Below are positions 12,290-24,189 of a stretch of DNA of 64,000 nt, piece by piece. The stretch lies in contig JAOANR010000010.1 of assembly GCA_030278955.1 (NCBI GenBank), forward strand, positions 28,584,174 through 28,648,173, in the 5' to 3' direction. This DNA is from Hygrophila difformis. Lineage: Eukaryota > Streptophyta > Magnoliopsida > Lamiales > Acanthaceae. Positions within the stretch are counted from its first letter, which is position 1, and every line of letters starts with the position of its first letter. The position numbers were made by a program, and so were the translations under genes. The notes below the pieces were generated by a model. It was not told the DNA's origin. It worked only from the letters and a program-made list of their open reading frames with translations, and did not search any database.

Positions 12290-14510
12290 GTACAGTCACT
12301 AGAAAAATGTCATATTTCTCCACAGTTATAATATTTACATGTGGTTGGATTCTTTTTATTCTGTTTTTGTATCGTTTATTCTTTTATAATATTTTCTTCC
12401 AAATTTTGGTTTAAAGAATTTTTTCTTGAAAATTTTAAATCTCTTTCCTTTCCTAAATTCTTTTTTATTGGGCTGATTTTTTTAAATCTTTTATTTTTTC
12501 TGTATTTCTTATTTTTTCCCTATACAAAATTTTCTGCGTTTTCTTGACAACATAAATCAGCAGTTCTATTACATATTTTAGTGTGGTCTAATATTTTTCT
12601 TTGATAACATAACTCGGTTATTACTTGTCTTATCAATCTTATTCTACTTCCTAAATTATTCGAATAGTAATTTTTATTTTGAATCCATTTTTTCCACATA
12701 TATTCATCCCATGGTGATGGTAGTTTTGAAAATATAGAATTCATGGTGTGTTCATTATTTTGTGAGCTTGTATAAGCCGTATAATAGTAACTTTTAAATT
12801 GTTCAGAGAATTGATCAAAAAAGCATAAATCTCTTAGTCTTATTTTATTTAATCTTAATAATGCTGGATCTCTTTCTTCTGTTATTGCATTATTATCTAA
12901 ACTTTGTACTCCTAAGAATTCTTCTTATATGATATTAATAAATTCCTCTATTCCTGTGTTTACATCTTGTCCAAATCCTTGAGTAATTATATTTATATAA
13001 GTTTGTTTTGTATTTGAGGAAATTCCTGCAAGGAATTGTGCCACATTTCCTTGGACTAGATTCCATATTTTTAATGGTTTTGCTCTTGACGTACTTTCTT
13101 CTGACATTAAATGTATTCTTATTATTTATTTCCATTTTTCTAGTTCTAGACTTGGTTGTTTAAGACAATCCAGGTTCAAGAATATTGAATCCCCTGGTCT
13201 CACATTTCCTATTCTTGTTTCTTTTAACTAAAAATTTTCATTGTATTTCCATATTTCTTTTTTAGAGGTTGTTTTTCTTATTGAAAAATTTCTTGAAGCT
13301 AAATTTTGTAATCTACTTTGATAATTGTCTACATTTTATCTATTTGTAGTTTGATCTACTTCCATTGGTATAGTTCCTGCTACACCTTCTCTTGGTAAGG
13401 TAGTGCTACTTTCTCCAACTACTTCTGATGATGGTAAATATAATCTATGATTATTCATAAAGACTTTATGTTGTTCTTATTTTTTCCCTATACAAAATTT
13501 TCTGTGTTTTCTTGACAACATAAATCAGCAGTTCTATTATATATTTTAGTGTGGTCTAATATTTTTCTTTGATAACATAACTCAGTTATTACTTGTCTTA
13601 TCAATCTTATTCTACTTCCTAAATTATTCGGATAGTCATTTTTATTTTGAATCCATTTTTTCCACATATATTCATCCCATGGTGATGGTAGTTTTGAAAA
13701 TATAGAATTCATGGTGTGTTCATTATTTTGTGAGCTTGTATAAGCCGTATAATAGTAACTTTTAAATTGTTCATAGAATTGATCAAAAAAGCATAAATCT
13801 CTTAGTCTTATTTTATTTAATCTTAATAATGTTGGATCTCTTTCTTCTATTATTGCATTATTATCTAAACTTTGTACTCCTAAGAATTCTTCTTATATGA
13901 TATTAATAAATTCCTCTATTCCTGTGTTTACATCTTGTCCAAATCCTTGAGTAATTATATTTATATAAGTTTGTTTTGTATTTGAGGAAATTCCTGCAAG
14001 GAATTGTGCCACATTTCCTTGGACTAGATTCCATATTTTTAATGTTTTTGCTCTTGACGTACTTTCTTCTGATATTAAATGTATTCTTATTATTTATTTC
14101 CATTTTTCTAGTTCTAGACTTGGTTGTTTAAGACAATCCAGGTTCAAGAATATTGAATCTCCTGGTCTCACATTTTCTATTCTTGTTTCTTTTAACTAAA
14201 AATTTTCATTGTATTTCCATATTTCTTTTTTAGAGGTTGTTTTTCTTATTGGAAAATTTCTTGAAGCTAAATTTTGTAATCTACTTTGATAATTGTCTAC
14301 ATTTTATCTATTTGTAGTTTGATCTACTTCCATTGGTATAGTTCCTGCTACACCTTCTCTTGGTAAGGTAGTGCTACTTTCTCCAACTACTTCTGATGAT
14401 GGTAAATATAATCTATGATTATTCATAAAGACTTTATGTTGTTCTTCCAAATTACTTTCATTAGTTTCTAATTCTGTTTCTGAAAATGTTCCTGTATATA
14501 TTGTTCTAAA
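12290..14510 (-). pseudogene. EPRV-1 coat protein region with zinc knuckle
   Basis: A CxxxxCGxxxHxxxxC-like knuckle followed by a basic stretch lies at about 12,350-12,290, the hallmark of caulimovirid coat proteins. Upstream (12,511-14,446) the coat body is present twice because of a 968-bp tandem duplication, and each copy carries a matching 74-codon open segment (12744-12520 and 13712-13488). Stops are shared by both copies. The Asn/Lys/Ile-rich composition reflects AT-rich viral DNA. The gene cannot give a full-length product. Confidence 0.65.
12511..14446. repeat. 968-bp perfect-junction tandem duplication in EPRV-1
   Basis: Bases 12511-13478 and 13479-14446 are direct copies differing at only a handful of positions (for example C/T at 12537 versus 13505). 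The junction shows a 5-bp microhomology, TTCTT, at each end of the unit. Both copies carry the same in-frame stops, so the duplication came after the coat gene had begun to decay. Confidence 0.93.
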
Positions 14511-14662
14511 TTTAGTCGTTCTAAATCACCACTTAATTCATTTATTAAATCTTCTATACTTGTATTCATTCTGTTTCTTCCTTATCTTCTCTACTTTCCA
14601 ATTTATCTTCATTTATTTCTTCGTTTATCTTTTTTAATTTTTCTACTTTGTCTATCAGGATT

Positions 14663-14917
14663 CTAATTTTTTTTTTGTTTGTTTAATTTTTCTATTTCTT
14701 TCATCATTACTCTATGATCGAGACTTCCTGGTTCTGGTGTCTTCTCCCATTTCGGTAGCGGGAGTAACTTTTCTAATTCTTGCTTTTGTGGAGTTTTAAT
14801 TATTGTTTTGTCTATGTATCTTTCGATATTGTAGAGTCTTGTATCTAGGCTTATCATTAGTTCTTTTATTAGCTCAATTCCATCTTTTATTGTTTCTAAA
14901 TCTTCTAGATAACACAT
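14663..14917 (-). CDS. EPRV-1 coiled-coil ORF (virion-associated-like)
   Basis: An 84-codon frame begins with an alternating hydrophobic pattern typical of a short coiled coil (residues 5-40). A Pro-rich linker and a Lys-rich C terminus follow. A small coiled-coil protein just before the coat gene recalls virion-associated proteins and badnavirus ORF2. The match is by position and composition only. Confidence 0.4.
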   Translation of the reverse strand: MCYLEDLETIKDGIELIKELMISLDTRLYNIERYIDKTIIKTPQKQELEKLLPLPKWEKTPEPGSLDHRVMMKEIEKLNKQKKN

Positions 14918-15244
14918 CTTCTAATATTTCTTATGTTCTAATGAAGTCGTTTACTTCATCTATTTCAGTTTCCATTTCTAATTCTTCTATTTCTATTATT
15001 TCTAATTCATTTAAATACCATTCTTTTATTTACTCCGATTCTTCTTTTTTCTGGATCTATATGTTTTTGTATAATTACATATCATTCTCTTTCATCTATC
15101 ATTTTAGAAATCTTGAATTTTATTCTTAATAATTTTTATTTCATTATTATGGTACTTATATCTTGTGGTTGACTTTCTATTTCATGAAATTTATTAGTCA
15201 GTCTTTCTAATGTTTCATTTTCTAACTTTATTCCTGGCATTTTA

Positions 15245-15973
15245 TTAGTCTTCACTATAATTTGATTCTTGATCTGAAATTTCGGGTGAACGTGCTTTAG
15301 TAAACATGGTGTTATGTATTATATATCCTGGAAACATTCTGCACGTTGTAATTTCATTGTTGATTATAGTTAATTTGACTTGTGATAACTCTTGTTCTTC
15401 ATCTCTTTTTGATATAATTTGTATTAAATTACCATTATATTCTTTTGTTTCGATTATATAGTTTCCTATCCAAAGTAATCTTTTTCCTCTATTTCCTAAT
15501 CTTATTCCAAATTCTTGATCGTTTTGCAACCTAGTTAGTCTTTTTCTTCTATCTGTGTATGTTTTTCTTTCTTCTATTTGTTGATCCATATTTTCTATTA
15601 CTCTTTGGCTTATTTCATGATTAGAATTAAATGTGGGTGTTAAAAATCTTCGATTATCGTTGGTTATTATTTCTGTAAGTGGTCTTATTTGTGGTTCTAA
15701 TCTTCTTACTATATTTAAAAATGTTCTTTCAATTCTTGCTTGTATCATTTCGCTATTAGTGTTATTTTGTACATATTCATCATTTCAATTTATTATATAG
15801 TCTTCAGTGTTGAGCGGATGAATCATACTTAGTGGATAATCTATTTCTTGATTTTCATCTAAAGGATATCTTGCGGTTGGAATATATTCTTAATATAGTT
15901 GTTCTGAAGTATCTAATCTTAATCTTGACATATGATAGCTTAATATATGATCGTTATTATTATAGTTACTCAT
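15245..15973 (-). pseudogene. EPRV-1 first ORF after the primer site, unknown function
   Basis: A reading frame opens with an ATG about 20 bases downstream of the primer site (near 15,973). It is interrupted by stops near 15,890 and 15,785, then stays open as 167 codons from 15748 to 15245. The open part has an Arg/Glu-rich helical middle (about residues 50-75) followed by a strand-rich region. I do not recognise a family. Its place as the first ORF after the leader is like ORF1 of badna- and solendo-type viruses. Confidence 0.45.
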
Positions 15974-15992
15974 GTCCAGATTAATCGTTCTT

Positions 15993-16005
15993 GGCTCTGA
16001 TACCA
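15993..16005 (-). promoter_or_regulatory. EPRV-1 primer-binding site (tRNA-Met)
   Basis: The minus strand reads TGGTATCAGAGCC, a perfect 13-base match to the 3' end of initiator tRNA-Met, the standard primer site of caulimovirids. It defines genome position 1 of EPRV-1 and lies just before the first ORF. Confidence 0.9.
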
Positions 16006-16142
16006 AATTGTAAAAGGGGTGGAATAAAAAAATGTTTTAATTAATTTTGTTGTGTTACTGGTTGTATTTAATCAGAAAAATAATATTCACCATAATTACT
16101 TAAATTGTCTGGTATTTCTTCATCATAATTTTCACTATCTGA

Positions 16143-16334
16143 TCATATTCTTAGTAAAATTATTCTGTCCCAAAAACTTTTTTCTTCTGAGTAGGGATAT
16201 ATGTTTTGATTATATTCAGTTAAAAATATGAGTCTAGTATAAACAATGTCATTCCAATTTTCAACTCTTTCTTCCATAGTTTGTAAATATATTCCATATT
16301 CGTATGTTAATGAATTTATTTCTTCTTGATTCAT
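16143..16334 (-). CDS. Short leader ORF upstream of the EPRV-1 primer site
   Basis: A 63-codon ATG-initiated frame, acidic and Tyr/Glu-rich, lies 5' of the primer site in viral sense, inside what would be the pregenomic leader. Caulimovirid leaders commonly hold short ORFs, but this is longer than most. It may instead be a leftover of a neighbouring sequence. No family is recognised. Confidence 0.3.
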   Translation of the reverse strand: MNQEEINSLTYEYGIYLQTMEERVENWNDIVYTRLIFLTEYNQNIYPYSEEKSFWDRIILLRI

Positions 16335-16350
16335 TTTTTATAAGTTAATT

Positions 16351-16571
16351 ATTGTAGTGGGTTTACAAAATAAAGGGAATTTTTGGTAATTAGAAAGTCA
16401 AGTTGTAGAGTGTATCTCATACTTAAAGATAACATTATTGGGAAGTTGTGTGGGGTCATATTTAAAAGTCAAAACTTAAATGGGTCCTTTTTTATAAGTT
16501 TTTTGCAATGGATCTTTTTAAAATAGAAATTAAATAAAATGAGTCATTTACTCTAATTTGCCCGCATTTGT
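16351..16571. other. Gap between EPRV-1 and the Ulp1-MULE
   Basis: AT-rich sequence with no coding signal. The last nine bases (16563-16571, CGCATTTGT) are the likely left target duplication of the MULE that starts at 16572. Confidence 0.6.
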
Positions 16572-17514
16572 GGGAAAACCCCAGCCCAGTCCCCATCAAC
16601 CAAACTTTATTTCAGTCAAAACCCCACATTTTAAATCATTAGAGTTTAGGCCCTACCAATTAGCAAACTTAAACAAAAAACTAAACAATCACATTAATTA
16701 AGGCAAACATGGAAAATACTCAAATACCCTCGTGAGAAAATACGTAAAACACCCAAATGCCCTAAACTCCCTCTCCCTCCAACGTCTCTCCCTGTTCCAT
16801 CCTATTCGATCCTCGTCCTCTCCATTCTCCCGCTAGCAAAGGGCTCGAGCAAGCAGGAGGACCGAGCTTCTCAAGGAAAACGATCCAACATAGCGGAGGA
16901 GTCAGTGGGACACGTCCAAGCACGGTGGAGAAGACATTGGAAGGTGAGAACAAAAAAAATAAGGCTTATTTATTAACTTCTGCCCGACTTTTTACCATTC
17001 TTGAAGAGGATAAAATCCTTAAGGAATGATGTAGAATGAGAAGAATAATTCGTATTTTTGTGAGAAAAACAATGTTTAGCTATTGTAAGGTGAGAACAAG
17101 AAGAAAAATAGGGCTTCTTTGTATGAAATGTTTCTCGTAATGTTGAATAGGAAAACAACCTCAAATGATGTGCAATGGCAACAATAGTGGTGTTTTGTGA
17201 AAGGAACAGTTTATAGCTACTCTTTCACTGTGTGTAGAGTCAATATTTAAGGAAAGCATAATGATTCATAGTGGCTATTTACTGACATTTGATGCATAGA
17301 GGCTTCGGTATTGTCATTACAATGTTTCTGATTTATTTTGTGAGGTTGGGATGCCATTGTAGAATAAATTTAGTAGTTGTTGATGTTCAATTATGAGCAG
17401 GAAGCAATATGGGTGGGTTTTAGTTGTACCTAGAGGTGTAGGAATGTATTTGCATGGGTTTCGTACGTATCCATATTGATTTTAATATTGTTTTATTTGT
17501 AGGTGTGAAAAAGA

Positions 17515-19936
17515 ATGAGTAATAGTGGGGAGCAAGTGGGAAGCAGTAGCTTTAGTAGCTTTAATCTGCTAGTAGTATGTGACTATGAGAATGAGAAGTA
17601 CCCATTAAGCATCACGAATCAGACAACCGTGGCGGATGTGCATACTGAATTGTTTGAAAGATGGCCCGAGTTCGATCCTCTTTTAAACACACTAGAATAC
17701 GAAGCTCCCGGGGACAAGCTACCGGTACGAATCAAAAGTGATACGGATATAAAGTTGATGTTGTGGTATCACTCGGTGACGAATGTACACTTGTGCAATG
17801 TTCACATCGTATCGAACACGAAGAGAAGAAGGTATGATATTTTAGATCTTCGGTGGTTATAATTTGATTGGCCAAGTTTTGGTTAGATTGTGTAATGAGA
17901 TAATTTGTGAAAAAATGTAGGGTGGATGATGTACCGGAGTCATCAAGCCATAACCAATTGGCAATGGTACGGATAGAGCAAGAGGCCATGGGGGGACGAT
18001 CCGGTGGCATTCAACGTATTGATGGTGAAGGACAAACATTTGAGAGTGTTGGTAAGTTCCGTGAAGTATTGCGGTCATATTGCATTGCAACAAATAGAGC
18101 ATTTAGATACGTGAAGAATGCGAAGGATAAGGTGATAGTGAGATGTTCGGTGGAAGAGTGTGGATGGCGTATTTATGCAGCATTCCTTAAATCGGATGAT
18201 ACATTTGGCATCCTAATTGCAACCTTAATCATACATGTGGTGTCGACCGCATAAAAAGTACAAGCCATCCAAATGCGAATTCCAAGTGGGTTGCAAGTAT
18301 CATTAGAGAGAAAGTTAGAAGCACGCCGGCCTTTACGCCTAGAGAAGCCATAGCTGATGCGAAAATTCAATTTGCGGTTGATATACCCTACCATAGAGGT
18401 TGGTTGGCGAAAGAGATAGCATTAAGAGAGATCCATGGAAAGGATGAGAAATCCTTTGACAAACTTAGGGGTATGTGCGAATCGTTGAAGGCCTCGAACC
18501 CCGGCACTATCGCCGACTTGGAAATATTTCCGGACACAATGAAATTCCACCGTGTGTTTATTTGCATGGGCGCTTGCATGAGGGGTTTTTTGAGTGGTTG
18601 TCGTCCGATGTTGTTTCTTGATGGTACACATCTTAAGACACAATGGAAAGGGACCATGCTAACGGCCATTGGGCAGGACGCGAACAACGACATATTTACA
18701 TTAGCATTCGCCGGTATGTATATCTTGTTGTTGTTAATTGATGTTTTGTTGTTGTTAATTGATTGGGTATCTTATACTTGTTTGTGGTAGTCGTGGACGC
18801 GGAGACGGACTTTAGCTGGGGATGGTTCTGTCAAAAGCTTTATGGAGCGCTTGAGGCCCAAAGCGAAAATTTCCCTTTCGAGCAGTTGGTTTTGTTCACG
18901 GATAGACACGCCGGGCTTCTCAACGCCGTACGCAATGCATTCCCAATCTGTGCCCATGCAATATGTCTCCGTCACTTGATAGACAATTTTCGGACTGACG
19001 TATGTATGCCAAAGTTTGTTTACTATTGTAGTATACGAGTCCCAGTGATGCTTGCTCGAATCGTTTATCTTATGGTGTTTTATTCACTAATGCAACAGGT
19101 TTTGTCGAAATATCCCTTGCACCGTAAGAGTAAATGGTGCAACATTTTCCACCTTGCTGCGAATGCTCTTACCGCCTCCGATTATGAGAAATACATAAAG
19201 AAGCTCGTGGATGCATTCGGTAACCATGCCAAGGAATTCATAGCACGTTCGAAACCAGAGAGGTGGGCCAATGCATTTTTCCCGAGGATGAGATGGGGCG
19301 CGATGAACAATAATTTAGCGGAGAGTTGGAATAAGTGGACGAAAGATGCTAGGGTTTTGCCACCCGCTGCTATGGTGGATATGCTTAGGGTTAATGTGAT
19401 GACAATGATGGACGAACGAAGGAATGAAGCATCGGAAATGGGCCGGAATGTTTGCCCCAGAATTGAGATAGAGATTCAAGCCAATTTGGACAAGTCGAGG
19501 GCGTTGTCTTGCATTCGATCATTGCCGGGTTTGTACGAGGTTCGTCAGGGTGCTTTGAGGATGGTGGTCGACCTCAACAAATGGGAATGCTCATGCAGAG
19601 AATGGCAAGTCACCGGCATTCCTTGTTCGCATGCTTTGGTGTGCATTTCGCACATGCACTTCTCGCCGTATGACTTTGTGGACCCATACTACAGTGTTCG
19701 TATGTACCGTAAGTCGTACGAAGGGGCCATTTACCCAATCTCTGTCACACACGAGGAAGAACCTGAGGTCGTGGCGACCGAAGTGATACGACCCCCGGAC
19801 GTGCGATCCTAGCCAGGGCGAAGGAAAACCAAGCGGATCCCATCCCAAGTCGTTGGGAGTAAGAATTCCTGTCGTTTATGTCACATGCCCGGACACAACA
19901 AACGTACTTGCAAGAATGCCCGAGTGCAAAAGTAGT
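17515..19936 (+). pseudogene. MuDR/MULE transposase with SWIM finger and zinc knuckle
   Basis: Four exons can be read: 17515-17831, 17921-about 18712, 18791-18997 and 19099-19936, each with GT-AG borders. The order is a ubiquitin-like/PB1-like N terminus, then the MuDR N-terminal zinc domain (a CSVEECGWRI-like core in the 17.9-18.2 kb part). The DDE catalytic core follows, with the three acids visible in LDGTHLK, LFTDRHAGL and NNLAESWN. A SWIM finger (CSCREW...CSHAL) and finally a CCHC knuckle (CRLCHMPGHNKRTC) complete it. It should bind the element ends and cut DNA in the nucleus. Two lesions are visible: a frameshift near 18,210-18,225 between the zinc domain and the core, and an in-frame TAG at 19810-19812 that separates the SWIM finger from the knuckle. 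Otherwise the protein is well preserved. Confidence 0.9.
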
Positions 19937-20235
19937 CTGGTCGGGTATATGTGATTTTTTGTCGATAATTTGATGCACATTAACTTGTTTGGCATGCTTT
20001 GAATCGTTAAAGTGTCCATGTGCCTTGACTGAGAATGGAAACTCATGATTTGGATAATGTGTTTTGGTACTTTTGCAATTGGATGTTGGTTTGATATTTG
20101 GTTTGGTGAGTATTTGTGGCAAGCTTCTTTTTTGTGGAATTTGTAAACAAGTTGAATTAAATGTGGTAAGCGGATTGAATGTTATGGTAATATTTTGTGT
20201 GTAGATGTGGTAAACCAAACTGATCAGTGAGGATA

Positions 20236-20612
20236 AACGGTCTTGGGACGGTCAAGGGACGACCATCCTCGCACCGTCCGTCGTCTCAGGAAATTCTGGC
20301 TCAGAGGACGGTTAAGGGATGGTTAATTTGAACCGTCCCGTAACCGTCCCGAAGGTCCTGAATGAAAGTTATAATAGGGACGGTCCTGGGAGATATGGGA
20401 CGGACCGTCCCTATACCGTCTCTAAAATAGGGCTTTGTAACAGGAGATATGGGACGGACCGTCCTCATACCGTCCCCCACTAATGTTTACTACAGGATGC
20501 TTAGGGACGGTCCTGGGCGTTTGGGACGGCCGTCCCATGTACCGTCCCATCGTTTGTAAAAAAACAGAGCCTCCTTGGACGGACCTTCTGTGGACGCCTC
20601 CCAGTTACCGTG
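20236..20612. repeat. GGGACGGTCC / GGACCGTCCC word array
   Basis: About twenty copies of the word GGACGG or its complement CCGTCC are scattered in both orientations at 10-35 bp spacing. Several are joined into palindromes such as GGGACGGACCGTCCC. There is no ORF. The block starts about 300 bp after the transposase. The same words return at 24,190-24,420 and 25,409-25,804, so these blocks bracket the ORF at 22,662-23,924. Confidence 0.85.
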
Positions 20613-20629
20613 GTATTTTTGATATAGTC

Positions 20630-21212
20630 ATTTACCAATAAATTGGTAAATAATATAAACAAACTTGGTAAGTCACATAAGCCTACATGGTAAACCATAT
20701 TCCTATATTGGTAAGTGGCATAAAAAAACCTGGTAAATCAATTTGATATGTTGGTAAGTCCCATAAAAAACCCTGGTAAAAATGTCGACATTAACTTGGT
20801 AAGTATCAATAAAAAACCTGGTAGCCGAAATTTAAAAGAATCAAAAATGTAATTGGTAAGTGACATCAAAAGAAGTTGGTACCATACTATAGTGTTGGTA
20901 AGTGACTTTTAAAAAACTTGGTAAACCACGTATTATCGTATTTGGACTTCAAGATATTTGGTAAAGCATCTACTATTAAATTGGTAGTGACATTCCAAGA
21001 TAGTGGTAAGTAACGTCAGAAGAAGTTGGTAAATCATATCAGGAATTTGGTAAGTGACTTGGGGATACTTGGTTGCCCATGTATCAATATGTTTTAGAGA
21101 CATACAAAAATGTAGTAACCACGTAGCACTAAGTTAGTAAATAAATGGCGATATTTTCGGTAAGGCATCTTCTAATAAATTGGTAAGTGACATGCCAAGA
21201 TAGTGGTAATTT
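20630..21212 (+). repeat. TTGGTAAG word array
   Basis: About twenty copies of TGGTA, mostly as TTGGTAAG or CTGGTAAA, occur on the plus strand at spacings near 25-35 bp with diverged sequence between them. Only about one lies in the reverse sense. The same word appears in the opposite sense (CTTACCAA) at 24,434-25,396, on the other side of the 22.7-kb ORF, so the two arrays face each other. Confidence 0.85.
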
Positions 21213-22661
21213 CATGCGATCGAGGGTTTAGGGTGGAAAATAGTTGGCATTATTACCGCTAAAGGCAATATGCATTCATCAGGAGAATAGTATACGTACT
21301 CGTTGTAGCGTTCCGTATTACTCGATTGATATTAGGGTGTTTGTTTCTCCATACAATCCATAACATCGGATGCAGACGTTGCATTTCTTAAGATAATGGT
21401 GCCTGCCCCGTAGTAATTTTCCAATTATTTTCATGAGGTATTCGTTACTTCATCTATCTGTACCTTATCGCGTGTCACGTTGCATTACTTACGTTAATAA
21501 TCTACCAACACCGTACTAGTGTTCCACGTTTGTACTTAAGGTGTTCGTTTCTTTAGCCAGTTGTACCCTATCAGATATCACGTGGTGAATAGGACGATTA
21601 AATCCCGATGATAGTTGGATTACTAGTAGTAATGTTCAAATTGTGTACCTAAGTATTATATGTTTTAATGACGACATTATCCTAACTAACGTAAACTACA
21701 TATTTTTTTCGATGAGCTATCGTTACATTGTAATGTCTATTTGGAGTTATATCCCATGGTATGGTAGTCATAGCTATAGACGAGTTCAAAAACGAAATAG
21801 ATTAAATGTGGTAACTAATTCACTCACTAACACAGTAACATGGATATATTAGAGTTAGTAAAGATGTATTAAGTTGGTTGGTAAATCCTAGCGAATGACT
21901 TGGTAAAGGAGATATTGAAAGGGTTTTGGTGAGTAGAGGACGGTAGTTTGGATGGTAGAAATATCCCGTCCCATAGCATATATATATATATTTTTAATTT
22001 TTAAAATCTCAAAAAATTGGGGAACTACACATGCTTAGGGTTTAGGGTTTAGGGTTTAGGGTTTAGGGTTTAGCTCGATTACCACGTTCAGTCATTTTGT
22101 TACCAATTTACTCTATACTGATTTACCGGGTGTAGAGGACGATCTAGTAATTTTTTAAAATCTTGGTGATGTCAATATAAATATTAGGGTTCCTTTCATC
22201 AGTTTTTTTTTTTTTTTAAATCGATCGAACCCTACTGCACAACTTCTCCACAACCGCCTCACCCCTTCAAACTTCTCCACAACGTTGCACTCGCTCGGTT
22301 CGTACGAAATTGCTGCCCGCGACGCTTTGGATTTCAGGTATCATACTTCCTGCCACATTTATTTCCCTACTTAGATCCTTGAATGTATTTGTGTGTTAGG
22401 GTTTCGAAAAATTGTGGGTTTAAAAAGACATATGTTCGAAGTGAGCAGAGTTCGATTGACGGTCCTGTATTCGGTTTCTTAGTGGAATGTTTAGGGTTTC
22501 AAAAATTAGTTTGATATGGTTATTAGCTTCAGTTTAGTGTAGTGGGTAGTTGAATATGATTTATCATTGCGCACTTAAGGTGTTCGAAGAAATGTTTAAA
22601 CTAGAATTTCATACATTACTGTCTACAGAATTTCTTACTGTGATTTTTATTTGCAGTTATC
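21213..22661. other. Upstream region of the 22.7-kb ORF with telomere-type repeat
   Basis: No protein is recognised here. At 22034-22073 there are about five and a half copies of TTTAGGG, the plant telomere unit, also common as a short promoter motif. A poly(T) run lies near 22,207, with a possible short exon and intron start after it. Together they suggest promoter and 5' leader of the following ORF. Confidence 0.5.
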
Positions 22662-23924
22662 ATGGGATTCTTGCAAATCTTGTTGTCCCTGGCATGGTTA
22701 ATGGCCCCGAAGCGCACTCGAGTGGTTGAAGACTACGAGAGTTCCCCACGAACAAGAATGGGGTGTAAGCCACAGAATGCACCATCTAGACTGAACAAGA
22801 AGAAGTTCCTGACTGACGCTGCGCAAGAGAGGTATTACACAATGCATGATCAGAGGGCATACGTAGGAGAACGGGCATTTAAGGAGCAACATCTTCAGGA
22901 TGATAGGGTGGCACCTTTAGTGGATCGGTGGGGTTGGCACGAGTTTGCACTCCATCTGGAAGGTGAAGCACCAATTGATCTAGCGTTGGAAGTATTTGCA
23001 AACATCCCGGATGCAGACGATGACATGTCAAATGTATTTGTACGTGGGAAAAGGGTGAATTTCTCGTCGGCAGCAATCAACGAGCATTTCGGCATACCAA
23101 ACGGAGGCATCTTCTGTTTACCTCCGGATGAGGTGCCTGTGTTGCCGGATTGGGCTTCACTTTGCACCCAGGAACCAGTGTCTTTGAACATGAAGAACAA
23201 TTTAGAAGTCCGTACGCGGTGCCTAGATCCTCAATGGAAGTTCGTCGCATGTATTTGGAACGGACGCATAAGACCCACCCTACGGGAGAACTATGTCACT
23301 CGTGATGCATACGATTTGATACACCACTTGGCGTTCGGAGGCACAATCAATGTTGGCTCCTTGATAAGGAGACATATGTTGGAAATATCTCATACTGCCT
23401 CGCTCGCTATCTCTCATATTCATCTCATATGGCGCATGTGTGTAGAAGCCCGTGTAGAAATTAACAGAAACGAAGAGAGGAAACCACCGATGGGATCATT
23501 CAAGGTGCACAAGTTCGCTGAGCGACGTGCTCGTATACAAAGTGGGAGAGATGCACCCGCAACAATAAATGAGGCGGATGACGGGGGCTTGATTCTTATA
23601 GTCCCGCCAGAACGTCCGCCAACACCACCACCACCACCGCCACCCGCTGCGCCACAACAAAATGACCAACATGAAGCCATGGACGCGGACCATCCAGCCC
23701 TCATGCCCCCACCCATGTCGCACGTGCACCAAGCGGGAATGGAATACACTGAGCTTGGTAGGATGTTTCAGGACCTGCTAGTTCACATTGATACAAGGTT
23801 CACACATATGCAGGATCATATTGATAATCGATTCACACAGATGCAGGCAAACTGGGACAGCAGAATGAACGAGATGGAACGAGATATCAGAGACATTGGT
23901 GATATGTTGGATCGGTACGAGTAA
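22662..23924 (+). CDS. Putative plant transposon protein (PF20167-like)
   Basis: An uninterrupted 420-codon frame. The first ATG is at 22662, but a second ATG at residue 14 begins a basic MAPKRTR-like start that resembles the usual N terminus of this group, so the true start may be 22701. Residues 45-300 fit the putative plant transposon protein domain: an N-terminal region with RGWxxF-like spacing, then FVRGKRVNFSSAAIN and HFGIPNGG, then a Trp-rich part and a long C-terminal helix. A Pro-rich segment (about 325-345) and a heptad-like coiled coil with repeated HIDxRFTxMQ units (about 375-420) follow. The molecular role of this family is not established. It lies between mirror-image word arrays inside the MULE, so it may belong to the MULE or to a nested element. 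It is intact and could be expressed. Confidence 0.6.
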   Translation: MGFLQILLSLAWLMAPKRTRVVEDYESSPRTRMGCKPQNAPSRLNKKKFLTDAAQERYYTMHDQRAYVGERAFKEQHLQDDRVAPLVDRWGWHEFALHLEGEAPIDLALEVFANIPDADDDMSNVFVRGKRVNFSSAAINEHFGIPNGGIFCLPPDEVPVLPDWASLCTQEPVSLNMKNNLEVRTRCLDPQWKFVACIWNGRIRPTLRENYVTRDAYDLIHHLAFGGTINVGSLIRRHMLEISHTASLAISHIHLIWRMCVEARVEINRNEERKPPMGSFKVHKFAERRARIQSGRDAPATINEADDGGLILIVPPERPPTPPPPPPPAAPQQNDQHEAMDADHPALMPPPMSHVHQAGMEYTELGRMFQDLLVHIDTRFTHMQDHIDNRFTQMQANWDSRMNEMERDIRDIGDMLDRYE

Positions 23925-24189
23925 GCAGCCCCTGATATAGACCGATTCCGTCCTCCTAAGTAGTTTTTAGTGTTTACTGACTTTGTGTTCGAATGAGTAG
24001 TATCTTGTGGTTGTCCTGTTAATGGCATGCTTGTAATCTTATTGTTATGCTATGAATGACAAGTAGTACAATGCAGGAACAATTGGTGTTGGTATTTGGT
24101 CGCAACATGTGAATGGTAGTTTGTTATGCTATGAATGTTATTGTGTTTTAAACATCTAACATGATATCTCTCTCATGGTATTACTAAAT

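Larger units (their letters stand above)
7054..16350 (-). mobile_element. Endogenous pararetrovirus 1 (EPRV-1), decayed
   Basis: A minus-strand string of broken viral reading frames runs in this order: primer site, unknown N-terminal ORF, coiled-coil ORF, coat protein with zinc knuckle, movement protein, aspartic protease, reverse transcriptase, RNase H, and a transactivator-like ORF. A TATA/as-1 promoter region follows. There are no LTRs and no integrase, and a movement protein is present, which marks Caulimoviridae rather than a gypsy element. Coat before movement is an order I associate with solendovirus-like genomes, but the genus is uncertain. Many stops and frameshifts break it. The left end has been cut by, or lies beside, the LTR element ending at 7048. 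The right end, near 16,350, is not sharply defined. Confidence 0.88.

Noticed and set aside
7054..16350. EPRV-1 as a Ty3/gypsy retrotransposon
   Set aside because: No LTR or integrase; a movement-protein core and a 35S-type promoter are present.
22034..22073. True interstitial telomere
   Set aside because: Only about five and a half units; such short TTTAGGG runs are common in plant promoters and TEs.
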